Below, piece by piece: positions 5,860 to 14,228 of a stretch of 14,731 nt of DNA. The position numbers and the translations under genes are program-made. This stretch comes from Gemmatimonadota bacterium. GTDB lineage: Bacteria; Latescibacterota; UBA2968; UBA8231. The notes beneath the pieces were generated by a model. That model was not told where the DNA came from. It made no database searches and saw only the letters and a program-made list of their open reading frames with translations. Every line of letters begins with the position of its first letter. The stretch's first letter is position 1. The stretch lies in NCBI GenBank assembly GCA_018673255.1, contig JABHDC010000055.1, positions 1 to 14,731 of the forward strand, read 5' to 3'.

Positions 5860-7845
5860 TCAGAAGTTGAAGATCATGTTTCCTTCGAAGCCGAAGGTCC
5901 CGTCGAGGAACGTCCACAGGCAGGCCGTGGCAAATTCGCCGAGAATCAGCCCCAGGAAGAAGGGCTGGATCGCCCGATAGACAGAGATCCCACCGTAGCG
6001 CAGGATGACACTCTTGACCATCCACGCCAGCAGGATAGACAGCCAGCCATAGGAGACGATGGTATACGTCTGGGCGATGGGAAAACCGATTGGATGCAGG
6101 GGCCACCAGATGAAGCGGTGACGCAATACGAGCAGAATCGCCATCACACCGCCACCGATGCTGGTGAACCCGAGCCGCGGCAGGAAGGACTCGGTCGTGC
6201 CATAGACCGATTTCATGTAGTCGAAGGGCCATCGCGGCGCGCCACCGTAATACCAGCTGTGCAGATTGATCCCACCGTAGGTGTAGGCCATCTCCATGGT
6301 GAACCAGATCGATCCGGCCAGTCCCACAACGATCGCCAACCCCAGCGCGATCGGCATGCCCCGATAGCGACCGGTTGCATCCTCATCGGTCGTCAGCTTC
6401 AGCGCGTGCACGACGGCATTCATCATGTTTGCCGCCGTCTCCCCGATCCATACCGTGCTCAGTCCCAGACCCGTCATGTTCTTCAGGCCCAGCACCTCGG
6501 GTCCGAAGCCCCGCGTGATGAAGGCCTGCGGTACCATCGGCGTCTGACAGCCGGGCAATCCCGCTTCAGCTACAATCCGTGACAGTCCGATGAAGGCACC
6601 CAACGCCCCGGTGAGCAGAAGGAAGGCCACGTAGAAGGAGAGTCCTGAGGTGATTAACCAGGCCAGCAGCAACAGATACCCCACCGCCAGGCCACCGAAG
6701 GCCAGGGCAGGCGCCATCACTTCACGTGGATCGCGAGGCGTGTGTCCCCTGGCCTGGGACCAGAGACCCCGCAGGTGTCCACGCGCCGTCCACAGCAGGA
6801 AGAGCACGAAGACGAACATCCCCCCCGCTGCCTGATGCAGAATCGAGGGTGGCGTACCGCCGGAATTCCAGATATCGCCCGTGCCGATCTGGATACCGAT
6901 ACGGGCGAAGATCAGCTGCTGGAGCATGCCGATGATGAAGAAGAACCAGACACTGAAGGAGACATTCAGCGGCATGAGATACGCCAGGCCGAGGACGGGC
7001 AGATTCAGGCGGAAGGGAACACTCATCAACCCTGGCAGGATCGCCACCGTGCCATTGAGCGTGATTCTCTGGAAGGCATCGGTATAGTTCCCGGCCGAAT
7101 TCCAGGAGTGGATGAACAACGGAATGGCGAAACCCATCCACATGATCCGGCTCGTGAACAGGCGCGCAAACAACCCGGGTCCGTCGGATCCGCCGTCCGG
7201 CTCCTCCACCATGGCCAGTGGCAACCGGGTGAGGGGAAAGACGAGTCGCTCGTTCTCCACCCACTGGCCCCGCAGGAGTGTGGCCATGCAGAACAGAGAC
7301 CAGTAGAAGACGAGGATGAAGCTGAGCCACGAGATCAGCGGGAGGGTCCACGCCGCCCAGGGGATGACCTGCCCGCGAGGCAGCCCCTCGTAGAATAGCC
7401 GAATCGCTTCCGTATCCTCAGGCGTGAGCCAGCGACTCAGATACGGAATGAAGAGCGAACTCCAGTCATTCTCAGGGGTTGCGTAGTAGACGGCGCCGGT
7501 GATCACCGACAGGAAGGTGCCGGTAAAACCCGTCGTGACCACGACGGATCCCACGAGCATCATCACGTAGATGGTGATCAGCTCGGGTCGTGTGAACAGC
7601 CCGTGTTTTCCCAGCCATCTGAGGATCGGTTGCAACACCACCGTCACCAGAAAGAGCAGGAAGATGGCGATGATGGGGATCGCATTCGAGGTCAGCTGCG
7701 AACCCTTCACGACCAGAATCGCCCAGGGGCTCATGACGCTGATCACCCCGACCAGGACCAGACCGAACAGGACCGCGCGTGGCGTCACGCCCCGGCTCAC
7801 GTCACGACTCGTATCGCGACTCATATTTCGGCGCACTCCACTCAT
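5860..7845 (-). CDS. Polytopic membrane transporter-like protein B (DUF6785/DUF6784, OPT-like)
   Basis: 661 aa with the same fold and motif order as transporter A and, by eye, about half identical residues over the full length. Shared motifs are FTRPEL, ENERLVFPLTRLPLAM, TPPSILHQ, RIVAEAG, CQTPMVPQAF, YGGINL, GGAPRWPF and WWPLHPIGFPIA. It differs by a longer, charged cytoplasmic N-terminus with a short Ser-Arg-Asp repeat (SRDTSRDVSRG) before the first membrane helix. The start ATG at 7845 overlaps the FAD-gene stop in an ATGA junction (4 nt), indicating coupled translation; ATG 7824 is a possible alternative. It is the last gene of the operon and ends just before a stable hairpin. The probable role is inner-membrane import of the substrate for the upstream enzymes; that role is inference from family and position. 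Confidence 0.85.
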   Translation of the reverse strand: MSGVRRNMSRDTSRDVSRGVTPRAVLFGLVLVGVISVMSPWAILVVKGSQLTSNAIPIIAIFLLFLVTVVLQPILRWLGKHGLFTRPELITIYVMMLVGSVVVTTGFTGTFLSVITGAVYYATPENDWSSLFIPYLSRWLTPEDTEAIRLFYEGLPRGQVIPWAAWTLPLISWLSFILVFYWSLFCMATLLRGQWVENERLVFPLTRLPLAMVEEPDGGSDGPGLFARLFTSRIMWMGFAIPLFIHSWNSAGNYTDAFQRITLNGTVAILPGLMSVPFRLNLPVLGLAYLMPLNVSFSVWFFFIIGMLQQLIFARIGIQIGTGDIWNSGGTPPSILHQAAGGMFVFVLFLLWTARGHLRGLWSQARGHTPRDPREVMAPALAFGGLAVGYLLLLAWLITSGLSFYVAFLLLTGALGAFIGLSRIVAEAGLPGCQTPMVPQAFITRGFGPEVLGLKNMTGLGLSTVWIGETAANMMNAVVHALKLTTDEDATGRYRGMPIALGLAIVVGLAGSIWFTMEMAYTYGGINLHSWYYGGAPRWPFDYMKSVYGTTESFLPRLGFTSIGGGVMAILLVLRHRFIWWPLHPIGFPIAQTYTIVSYGWLSILLAWMVKSVILRYGGISVYRAIQPFFLGLILGEFATACLWTFLDGTFGFEGNMIFNF

Positions 7846-9383
7846 GCGCAGGCATCCTGGGCAAGTTGGCGCCCCACCAGACGACCGCTGGTCATGGCCC
7901 AGGCGATGTGCAACCCGTGTCCCCACAGGATCTGTCCACCCAGTCCATTCTGACCGATCGCGTAAAGCCCCCGGATCGGATCACCGGCTACATCGAGTGC
8001 GCGAAATTCCTGATCGATCGCGACACCTCCCTCCGTCGTGGTGAAATACGCTTTCGCAGGACCCAGCAGGGCCCAGCGCTTCCCGGCCAGATGGGGTAGC
8101 ACGCCCACATCGCCCCGCTCGACATTCACCGCATCGATGACGGCTCTCACGGCTGCCGAGGGCAACCCCCGGCGATCGGTGACTTCTTCCAGTCTCCCGG
8201 CCACGGCGACATCCGGCCGCAGACGCAGATAGTCATCGACATAGGCATAGGCAATTCTGGGTGCAGTGGAGATGAAGTGGGGCCAGGCACTGTAGCGCGA
8301 GATCAGCGCCTCATCCAGCAACAGGAAGCAGCGTTTGCCTGGTTGTGCCGCAATGGCGATCTCGCGTTCGGGCGAGAGTCGCTCGTCGCAGAATCGTTCA
8401 CCATCCTCATTCAGCAGGATGGCGCCATCCTCCAGCAGCGCATCCTCCGGATGTTGCCAGGTCACCAGCAGCCGACGCACGAAACGGGCCATCAGGCGAT
8501 CCGGGACGAGAGGCACCAGCTTCCCCACTAGAGACGCCAGCGGACCACGACTGGGTATCATCTTCTGGAGCGAACCTCGGCCCTCGGGTGCGACGAAGCG
8601 CAACTCCGGGCCATAGGTGATGTCCATATTGAGCAGCTGCGCCCCCGCCTGCTCACACAGCGTGTGCCCGTGGCCCGTGGAGCGTGGATTGATGCCCTCC
8701 ACGCCGGAGAATCTCTCGCCCTTGAAGCGAGAGATCAGATCGGCAGAATTGGTGTAGTCACCGGCTGCCATCACCACACCACGCCGGGCCAGCAGATTCT
8801 GCTCATGTCCATCGATCAGCGCCACAACACCGGTCACCCCCTGCTTGTCACGCAGGATCTGCACCACATCCGCGTCGCAGACAACCCGGCCACCGCATGT
8901 CTGCAACCGATCCTGCAGGGCGCCGATGTAGGCCCTGGCACCGGGAATCACATTGTGCATGCGTGGCACACGATTGGGCGGTTCGGGACTGGGACCGTGG
9001 AATCGCAGGCCCATCTCCTCCAGCCACTCGAGCGTTTCGGCGCTGTGGCTGAGGAAGTATTGCCGCAGTTCGTCGTTGTTGCGCGCCTCGATCTCGGCCG
9101 GTGCAAATTGGCCTGCATCCTGGGCGTGATCTGCCAGCGAATCGGTGACGCCCGCCGCCTGCTGCAGACGTGTCCGGTTGGTCGTGAATGATCCGACGGC
9201 GATACCCGTCGTGCCTCCGAGTTCGGACTCTCGTTCGAGCAACAATGCCGAGGCGCCATTCTCGGCCGCACTGGTTGCCGCAGCCAGACCACTTCCCCCG
9301 CCACCGACAACGATGACGTCGTACATCGCCTCAGCGCCTGACGTGTCGACGCCTGACGTATCGGAGGCAGATGCGCTCGACAC
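7842..9383 (-). CDS. FAD-dependent oxidoreductase (fumarate reductase/KstD-like, FAD_binding_2)
   Basis: 513 aa. The N-terminal Rossmann motif is YDVIVVGGGGSGLAAA (21-36), with the ribose-binding acidic residue Glu50 and ELGGTTG (54-60), as in the fumarate reductase, 3-ketosteroid dehydrogenase and succinate dehydrogenase flavoprotein family. The C-terminal FAD-closing segment reads GLYAIGQNGLGGQ followed by GHGLHIAWAMTSGRLVGRQL. These enzymes oxidise or reduce a C-C bond next to a carbonyl. The substrate cap (about 100-420) has no signature I can assign. There is no signal peptide, so it is cytoplasmic. The start is a GTG overlapping the transglutaminase-like gene stop by one base (TAGTG). 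ATG 9326 (residue 20, right before the Rossmann fold) is a credible alternative, because residues 9-18 are a low-complexity DTSGVDTSGA stretch encoded by a 15-bp tandem repeat. Sits in the middle of the operon, coupled on both sides. Confidence 0.85.
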   Translation of the reverse strand: MSSASASDTSGVDTSGAEAMYDVIVVGGGGSGLAAATSAAENGASALLLERESELGGTTGIAVGSFTTNRTRLQQAAGVTDSLADHAQDAGQFAPAEIEARNNDELRQYFLSHSAETLEWLEEMGLRFHGPSPEPPNRVPRMHNVIPGARAYIGALQDRLQTCGGRVVCDADVVQILRDKQGVTGVVALIDGHEQNLLARRGVVMAAGDYTNSADLISRFKGERFSGVEGINPRSTGHGHTLCEQAGAQLLNMDITYGPELRFVAPEGRGSLQKMIPSRGPLASLVGKLVPLVPDRLMARFVRRLLVTWQHPEDALLEDGAILLNEDGERFCDERLSPEREIAIAAQPGKRCFLLLDEALISRYSAWPHFISTAPRIAYAYVDDYLRLRPDVAVAGRLEEVTDRRGLPSAAVRAVIDAVNVERGDVGVLPHLAGKRWALLGPAKAYFTTTEGGVAIDQEFRALDVAGDPIRGLYAIGQNGLGGQILWGHGLHIAWAMTSGRLVGRQLAQDACA

Positions 9384-11311
9384 TAAGCGGCCACCGTCAC
9401 ATGAGAGATGGATCCGGCCCGACCGTGCTTGTTGACGACCCTCGCCTCAATACGATTCTCACCGTCGTGCAACGGCACGGTGAAACACGCAGGCCGTTCT
9501 TCCCAGCCGCCACCATCGAGACGGATCTCGAAGTGCGCCAGATTCGGCGTCTCTGTATCCAGATCGATGACGAGTCCCTCGGCCCCAGCCTGCAGGTGCA
9601 TGTGAACGCGGTGCAGATCCCAGTAGAGATCGCCAATGCGTTCCGTCTGACGCGAATAGTGCGGCAGCGGCGGGGTCTTCTCATCGTGCCAGAACAAGTA
9701 GCCGTCGTAGTGATAGGAGCACTTGCCGTGCTCCGGTTCGCCCGGTTCCAGGGTGGTCGTTTCGTCATTTCGCATACTGATCATGAATCGCGACCACAGG
9801 TGCATGCGATTTTCGAGGGTGAAACGATCCTTCGTCGCCGGCGCCGGGGGCGGACTCATCTTCACGTCCGCGTAGTCCTCATTCACCCAGGCCAGATGGG
9901 TCTCCAGCGCACTCAGGGGCACGCCGTCACGTTCGAAGTGGTATGTGTGCTTCGTCTCGTCACTGCTGTCACCACCCGGATCCATGGTCACCCACTTGCG
10001 GTAGTCATTCGACCAGACCTCGGTGATACAGTGACATCGCATGATCTGCGTGCGAGCATAGAACCCAAGTGCGGCGCAACACTGCGTGAAGACGGTGGCG
10101 TAGTGGGTACACATGCCCAATGCCAGTTGCTGTCCGGCCAGCTCCAGAATGACGGGAGCGTCCCACGGCGGCACGTAATCGAGGGGGCCCATATTCCAGC
10201 CATCCTCCCACTGCTCGCGCACCCACTGACGCAGCAGGACCAGGGCCTCAAATTCCGTCTTCGCCGGCCCCACAACCTTGTCCAGTTGCCAGCGGTCTCG
10301 CAGGATCTGCCCGCGACTGTCGTTTGCAGGCATGTGGGCGAAACGATGCGAACTGCGCACCAGTGGTGCATTGTCGACATCGGCTGTCACAGTCCAATCA
10401 ACCGGATGGTCTGGCTGTACTGTGCCCTGCGCCTCGACCCGTAGAGCCACCCCCTTCACAACGGGAGTCACCGACGGATCACTTGTCGCCAGTTGCAGCC
10501 GCCACTGGCCGAATCGTGAACCCGTGACCGCGCCTTCGGTGAGCGCCGCCCAGGCAGACCACGTGGCCGGATCGTAGGCAGGTGTCGTCCCCTGCCGCCA
10601 CTGTATCTCACAGGATGTCCCTGCCGGACAGTCACCGGTGAGTTCGACATCCGCCGCCTTCACTTCTCCAGATGGCGCCACGGCGTGACCGGCGGCAATC
10701 GCCAACAGATCCACGGGAGCCGAGACCACCTCGCCACAGTGGGCATACTGGTCGAGCCACAGACGTACGACGTATTCTCCATCGCTGCGGTCGTTGTCGC
10801 CGATCTCATCCGAACGCCAGGTCTGTCCCGCATCTTCACTGACGGCAGACCGGTCCGGCCACAGACTCGATTCCATCAGCAGGTGCCATTCCCCCGGACC
10901 AGCACCCCGGAAGATGAACTGGTTCAGCCCCACCTGGAGATACTCGACGAGCACCTCGATCTGCTGCCAGTTGGTGTTCCAGTATTCAGGCTTCTCCGGG
11001 AACACCCATTCCATGGTGTGCCCATTCACTTCGATCTCGAGCTTCGAGCCTTCGGGGGCACCACAGAAATACGGGCACAGGTAGACCGTGTCCGTATTGG
11101 AGCCGAGGTGATCGATGACCAGCTGCTTGCGGGCCCAGCGCATCTGCGTGATGCGTTCTGTGTGCCGGCCATTGGTGCGCCCCACTTCATCGCGTAGCGT
11201 CACGCCCCGACGCAGACGCAGTGTGTCCGCTTCACCTTCGACATCGCGGCGTGTCGCGGCCTGATCGAAATCCGCTGCGCTGCTCCAGTGACGTTCACCC
11301 TGATACGACAT
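9383..11311 (-). CDS. Transglutaminase-like cysteine domain protein, cytoplasmic
   Basis: 642 aa. The transglutaminase-core triad is visible: Cys401 in GMCTHYATVFTQCC, His427 in CHCITEVW and Asp444 in WVTMDPGGD. This papain-like core in bacteria usually hydrolyses or transfers amide bonds (peptidase, amidase). The first 300 residues look like beta-sandwich modules, including a stretch with SEDAGQTW (158-165) resembling sialidase-type repeats. The last 70 residues look like an Ig/Fn3-like domain (FEIRLDGGGW...GENRIEARVVNKHG). There is no signal peptide or membrane anchor, which is unusual for such a modular protein. ATG 11311 is supported by an AGGAG site 8 nt upstream. It follows the aminotransferase gene by 86 nt, a gap containing competing stems, and its stop overlaps the FAD-gene start by one base. 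Function unknown; hydrolysis of an amide-containing intermediate would fit the operon. Confidence 0.8.
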   Translation of the reverse strand: MSYQGERHWSSAADFDQAATRRDVEGEADTLRLRRGVTLRDEVGRTNGRHTERITQMRWARKQLVIDHLGSNTDTVYLCPYFCGAPEGSKLEIEVNGHTMEWVFPEKPEYWNTNWQQIEVLVEYLQVGLNQFIFRGAGPGEWHLLMESSLWPDRSAVSEDAGQTWRSDEIGDNDRSDGEYVVRLWLDQYAHCGEVVSAPVDLLAIAAGHAVAPSGEVKAADVELTGDCPAGTSCEIQWRQGTTPAYDPATWSAWAALTEGAVTGSRFGQWRLQLATSDPSVTPVVKGVALRVEAQGTVQPDHPVDWTVTADVDNAPLVRSSHRFAHMPANDSRGQILRDRWQLDKVVGPAKTEFEALVLLRQWVREQWEDGWNMGPLDYVPPWDAPVILELAGQQLALGMCTHYATVFTQCCAALGFYARTQIMRCHCITEVWSNDYRKWVTMDPGGDSSDETKHTYHFERDGVPLSALETHLAWVNEDYADVKMSPPPAPATKDRFTLENRMHLWSRFMISMRNDETTTLEPGEPEHGKCSYHYDGYLFWHDEKTPPLPHYSRQTERIGDLYWDLHRVHMHLQAGAEGLVIDLDTETPNLAHFEIRLDGGGWEERPACFTVPLHDGENRIEARVVNKHGRAGSISHVTVAA

Positions 11312-11319
11312 CGTTCTGG

Positions 11320-11324
11320 CTCCT
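11320..11324 (-). promoter_or_regulatory. Strong Shine-Dalgarno of the transglutaminase-like gene
   Basis: AGGAG on the minus strand, 8 nt before ATG 11311. It is the best ribosome binding site in the window. It decides the start against the longer open frame reaching 11440 and suggests independent re-initiation after the structured spacer. Confidence 0.7.
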
Positions 11325-11361
11325 GAAAGGATTCTACCCTGGCTGTCTGCGGGACAAGGAA

Positions 11362-11392
11362 GCCCCGTGTCCTTTGGGGCGTCAAACGCCCC
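11362..11392 (-). promoter_or_regulatory. Mutually exclusive hairpins between aminotransferase and transglutaminase genes
   Basis: In minus-strand RNA, GGGGCG (11392-11387) pairs with CGCCCC (11381-11376) over a 5-nt loop. The same middle segment can instead pair with GGGGC (11366-11362). The first stem starts 5 nt after the aminotransferase stop and is followed by AAAGG, not a T-run. It could tune read-through, RNA processing or re-initiation on the downstream genes. Stem existence is read directly; function is inference. Confidence 0.4.
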
Positions 11393-11397
11393 GTTGA

Positions 11398-12744
11398 TCA
11401 GCGGACGAGTCGCCGAAACGACTCCTCCTGCAACTGGCACTCGATTCGACTGGCCAGATCGCCCTTCTCCAACCCTTCGGCGATGATGGAGAAGCTCTCC
11501 GTCACGACCCGTTCCGTGTGATCGAGGGCCGCCTCATCGTGGGCACAATTGAAGAAGAATCCCGTTGAGAGAATCAGCCCACGTCGGGCATTCTCCTGAA
11601 CGAAGAGGGTCGAGACCAAGGTGGCCGTCTCCGCATCCGGCGTCTCAAACTGAATCCGCGGGTGCGCGGCCACCCCGACACACGAGGCCGCCAGTCCACA
11701 GGCAGCGGCAGCACGATCGATGCGCTGGCGGAATGCCGCCCCCGTGCGCTCGAACATGGCCGGTGCATCGCGACGCTCCAATTCACCGATCGTCGCCAGC
11801 GCCGCTGCGATACCGACATTGTCGTCCCAGTAGGCACTGGAGATGAACATGCGCTCAGAGGCCGCCATCACATCGGTCCGCCCCACGACGGCCCCCATGG
11901 GGTAACCATTCGAGATCGCCTTGGCGAAAGCCGTCAGATCCGGGGTGACGCCCGTCACCTGCTGGACTCCCCCCAGCGAGATCCGCCAGCCACAGGAGAC
12001 CTCGTCGAAGATGAGGACCACGCCGTAGCGATCGGCCAGGGCCCGCACGCCCTCCAGGTAACCCGGTGGCGGCAATTCGGTACGCATGGGCTCCATGATG
12101 ATGCAGGCCACCTGTGAATCATTGGCCTTGAGCAGGTCTTCCAATTGGTCGAGATCACCATATTCGAAGGGTTCGATCGTCCCCTCCAGGCCCGCCGGCA
12201 CACCGATGGGATCGATGCCATTGAACAGGTGCCCCTGCAATCGCTCGCTGCCCAGATTTGCTGCCAGATACCAGTCATGCCAGCCGTGATAGCCACTGAA
12301 CAACACCTTGTCTCGGCCGGTGAACCCACGGGCGATCCGCACCGCCATCGTGCACGCCTCACCGCCCCCCTTGCAGTAGCGGACCATCTCGGCCGAGGGA
12401 ATCAGACGAACGAGGGTTTCAGCCAGGGCCAGCGAGTTCTCGTGCACGATACTGTACACGGAGCCTCGATCGATCTGCTCTTTCACGGCCGCATCCACCA
12501 CGTCATCTGCGTAACCGAGCACGATCGGACCTACGGCGCTCATCCAGTCGACGTATTCGTTGCCATCCACATCCCAGATGCGGCAGCCCTTGGCGCGTTC
12601 GGCGTAGATGGGGCTGACCCCGAGGGCCGAGCGTGTAGGGCGACGGCTGATCAGTTGCGTCGTACCCGGAATGAGCTTGCGTGCTCGCTCGTAGATTTCG
12701 AGCGAGCGGGCCACCGAGTGTTTGTCTGCGGATTGTGTTGTCAT
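11398..12744 (-). CDS. Class III PLP aminotransferase, GSA-aminomutase (HemL) type
   Basis: 448 aa, in the normal range. Fold-type I PLP signatures: KGGGEACTMAVRIARG (125-140, cofactor phosphate loop), SGYHGWHDWYL (150-160), IFDEVSCGWR (245-254, with Asp247 for the pyridine nitrogen) and AFAKAISNGYPMGA (272-285, with Lys275 for the Schiff base). The YHGWHDW and SNGYPMGA patterns are those of glutamate-1-semialdehyde aminomutase-like proteins. Many of these act on other amino acids, amines or sugars outside heme synthesis, and no heme gene is near. The usual GSEA/GTEA loop here reads GGEA. Reaction: pyridoxal-dependent amino transfer or 1,2-amino shift, cytoplasmic. ATG 12744 overlaps the preceding gene stop as ATGA and has AAGG 9 nt upstream. 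Probably it processes an amino compound released by the M81-type hydrolase; that link is inferred. Confidence 0.87.
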   Translation of the reverse strand: MTTQSADKHSVARSLEIYERARKLIPGTTQLISRRPTRSALGVSPIYAERAKGCRIWDVDGNEYVDWMSAVGPIVLGYADDVVDAAVKEQIDRGSVYSIVHENSLALAETLVRLIPSAEMVRYCKGGGEACTMAVRIARGFTGRDKVLFSGYHGWHDWYLAANLGSERLQGHLFNGIDPIGVPAGLEGTIEPFEYGDLDQLEDLLKANDSQVACIIMEPMRTELPPPGYLEGVRALADRYGVVLIFDEVSCGWRISLGGVQQVTGVTPDLTAFAKAISNGYPMGAVVGRTDVMAASERMFISSAYWDDNVGIAAALATIGELERRDAPAMFERTGAAFRQRIDRAAAACGLAASCVGVAAHPRIQFETPDAETATLVSTLFVQENARRGLILSTGFFFNCAHDEAALDHTERVVTESFSIIAEGLEKGDLASRIECQLQEESFRRLVR

Positions 12745-14228
12745 TCTGTCGCCTTTCGGGGATATCGCCCCTCTGCGTCGAGGGGATACAGTTGTCGGCC
12801 CGTATTCGTGAACTGCAGATTCCACTCGCTGTGCACGCAGGGCTCAGATACCAGGTGTACGGCGCCGGCCCACGACTCGAAACCGGCTCGAAAGTGAGCC
12901 GCCGACTTGACGGCGATCGTCGACATCTGCCGAGGATCCAGTTCCAGCGAGCGAGCAAAGGCGGTGCAGAATGGCTGTTCGCGCTGACTCACGAGGATCA
13001 CGTGTACCCCATCCTGCTCGATGTGGGCGGAGGGACCCATACATCCTTCCAGTCCTTCATACATGGGCCCATCGTAGTGGAAGCGACCGTCCGGTGACAC
13101 GGCCACCACACGTGCCTGCATCCTCACGGGATCACCCTGCATGGGACTCGACTTGCCCCCAACCTGCAGATCGACACGTGCCCCCACGCTGGCAGCCAGA
13201 CAGGCCTGCACCGACTCCACATCCACGATGTAGAGCACGCAGGCGTTATGCAGACCCCGCTCCAGAAAGGTGCGCAGAACACCCGTGCTGTCTCCCGGTG
13301 CGCCACCTCCTGTATTATCATCCCGATCGGCCAGCACAAGCGGACGCGGTGGGTCATCCCCCAACCGATCCAGCGTCGAGGCCGTATCGTAGCGCTCGAA
13401 GTGCCATTCGGCCCGGCGCTCGTAGATCCATTCCCCCAGCTCATCGGCCAGCTGCTGCGCCTGGTTCTGATCGTCATCCGTCACAACGTAGACCGAGGCA
13501 CCCAGCCAGGGCACATCCGCCAGTGGGAAGCAGGTCGCAATGGAGGCACAGACCACGCCGGGCTGCGCCTCGATTCGGTATAGTTCAGCAATCGCCTGGG
13601 CCATCGGTTCGTGGGCGGTCACCTGATTCATCCCCCAGATCATGGGGATTCGGTGCAGGGCCATGGTGGGATGCAGATCTGTTGTCAGCATCTGCATGAG
13701 AACACTCGCACACTCGCGACCCCGTTCGGCCATGTCGATTTCGGGGAAGGTCTCGCGGCCGATCAACACGTCTGCCGCATCCGCCATCTCATCCGACACG
13801 TTGCTGTGGATATCCAGCTGCACCAGCACCGGTGTGTCGCCTACCGTGTCGCGGACGGCTCTCAGGATGTGGCCGTCTGCATCGTCGATCCCCTCCACAG
13901 CCATCGATCCATGCAATTCCAGCAGCACACCATCCAGCGGCGCTGCCGCCTTCAGCCCGTCGAGCAACTCACCAAGGATCTCGTCGAAGAGGGCCCGCGC
14001 CGTCCGGCCCGCAGGATGCGGCTCGGCATAGATCGTCGGCACCAGCTCAAAACCGTGTGCCTGCGCCCCCTCGATGAAACCCCCGATCGGTGTATTGGTG
14101 CCAGTGAAGGTCTCAATGATCTGCGCGCCCCGTAGAAATCCATAGCGCTCCTCATAGTCCTGGCGCGTCGTCGGAATGGGTGTGAACGTGCTGGTCTCGT
14201 GGCTGATCGCACCAGTGGCAACGCGCAT
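12741..14228 (-). CDS. M81 family (MlrC-like) metallohydrolase
   Basis: 495 aa. Family M81 is named after microcystinase C (MlrC), a Zn-dependent hydrolase of linear microcystin peptides; most relatives have unknown substrates. Seen here: ISHETSTFTP (8-17, Glu11), LLELHGSMAVEG (102-113, His106), LVQLDIHSNVS (135-145, Asp139 and His141), TFPEIDMAERG (160-170) and DDNTGGGAPGDST (303-315). As I recall, MlrC residues Glu56, His150, Asp184, His186 and His208 line the metal site. The spacing matches except that the last His, normally in a TYPHxD motif, is Glu163 here. ATG 14228 is chosen because it begins the MRVATGAISHETSTF core; a GGAG lies about 11 nt upstream, somewhat far. First gene of the five-gene operon; its stop overlaps the aminotransferase start by 4 nt. 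Probably cytoplasmic. The substrate is likely a small amide or peptide-like compound, by inference. Confidence 0.85.
   Translation of the reverse strand: MRVATGAISHETSTFTPIPTTRQDYEERYGFLRGAQIIETFTGTNTPIGGFIEGAQAHGFELVPTIYAEPHPAGRTARALFDEILGELLDGLKAAAPLDGVLLELHGSMAVEGIDDADGHILRAVRDTVGDTPVLVQLDIHSNVSDEMADAADVLIGRETFPEIDMAERGRECASVLMQMLTTDLHPTMALHRIPMIWGMNQVTAHEPMAQAIAELYRIEAQPGVVCASIATCFPLADVPWLGASVYVVTDDDQNQAQQLADELGEWIYERRAEWHFERYDTASTLDRLGDDPPRPLVLADRDDNTGGGAPGDSTGVLRTFLERGLHNACVLYIVDVESVQACLAASVGARVDLQVGGKSSPMQGDPVRMQARVVAVSPDGRFHYDGPMYEGLEGCMGPSAHIEQDGVHVILVSQREQPFCTAFARSLELDPRQMSTIAVKSAAHFRAGFESWAGAVHLVSEPCVHSEWNLQFTNTGRQLYPLDAEGRYPRKATE

Noticed and set aside
9371..10444. A 357-codon open frame on the plus strand
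   Set aside because: Antisense to the transglutaminase-like gene, whose minus-strand frame has a catalytic triad, a strong ribosome binding site and coupled junctions. The plus frame has no motif.
11398..12744. hemL of heme biosynthesis
   Set aside because: Only fold-level similarity; the GGEA loop, the operon partners and the absence of other heme genes favour a different substrate, so no gene symbol is given.
12145..12897. A 250-codon plus-strand open frame
   Set aside because: Antisense to the aminotransferase and the end of the MlrC-like gene, both with clear active-site motifs on the minus strand.
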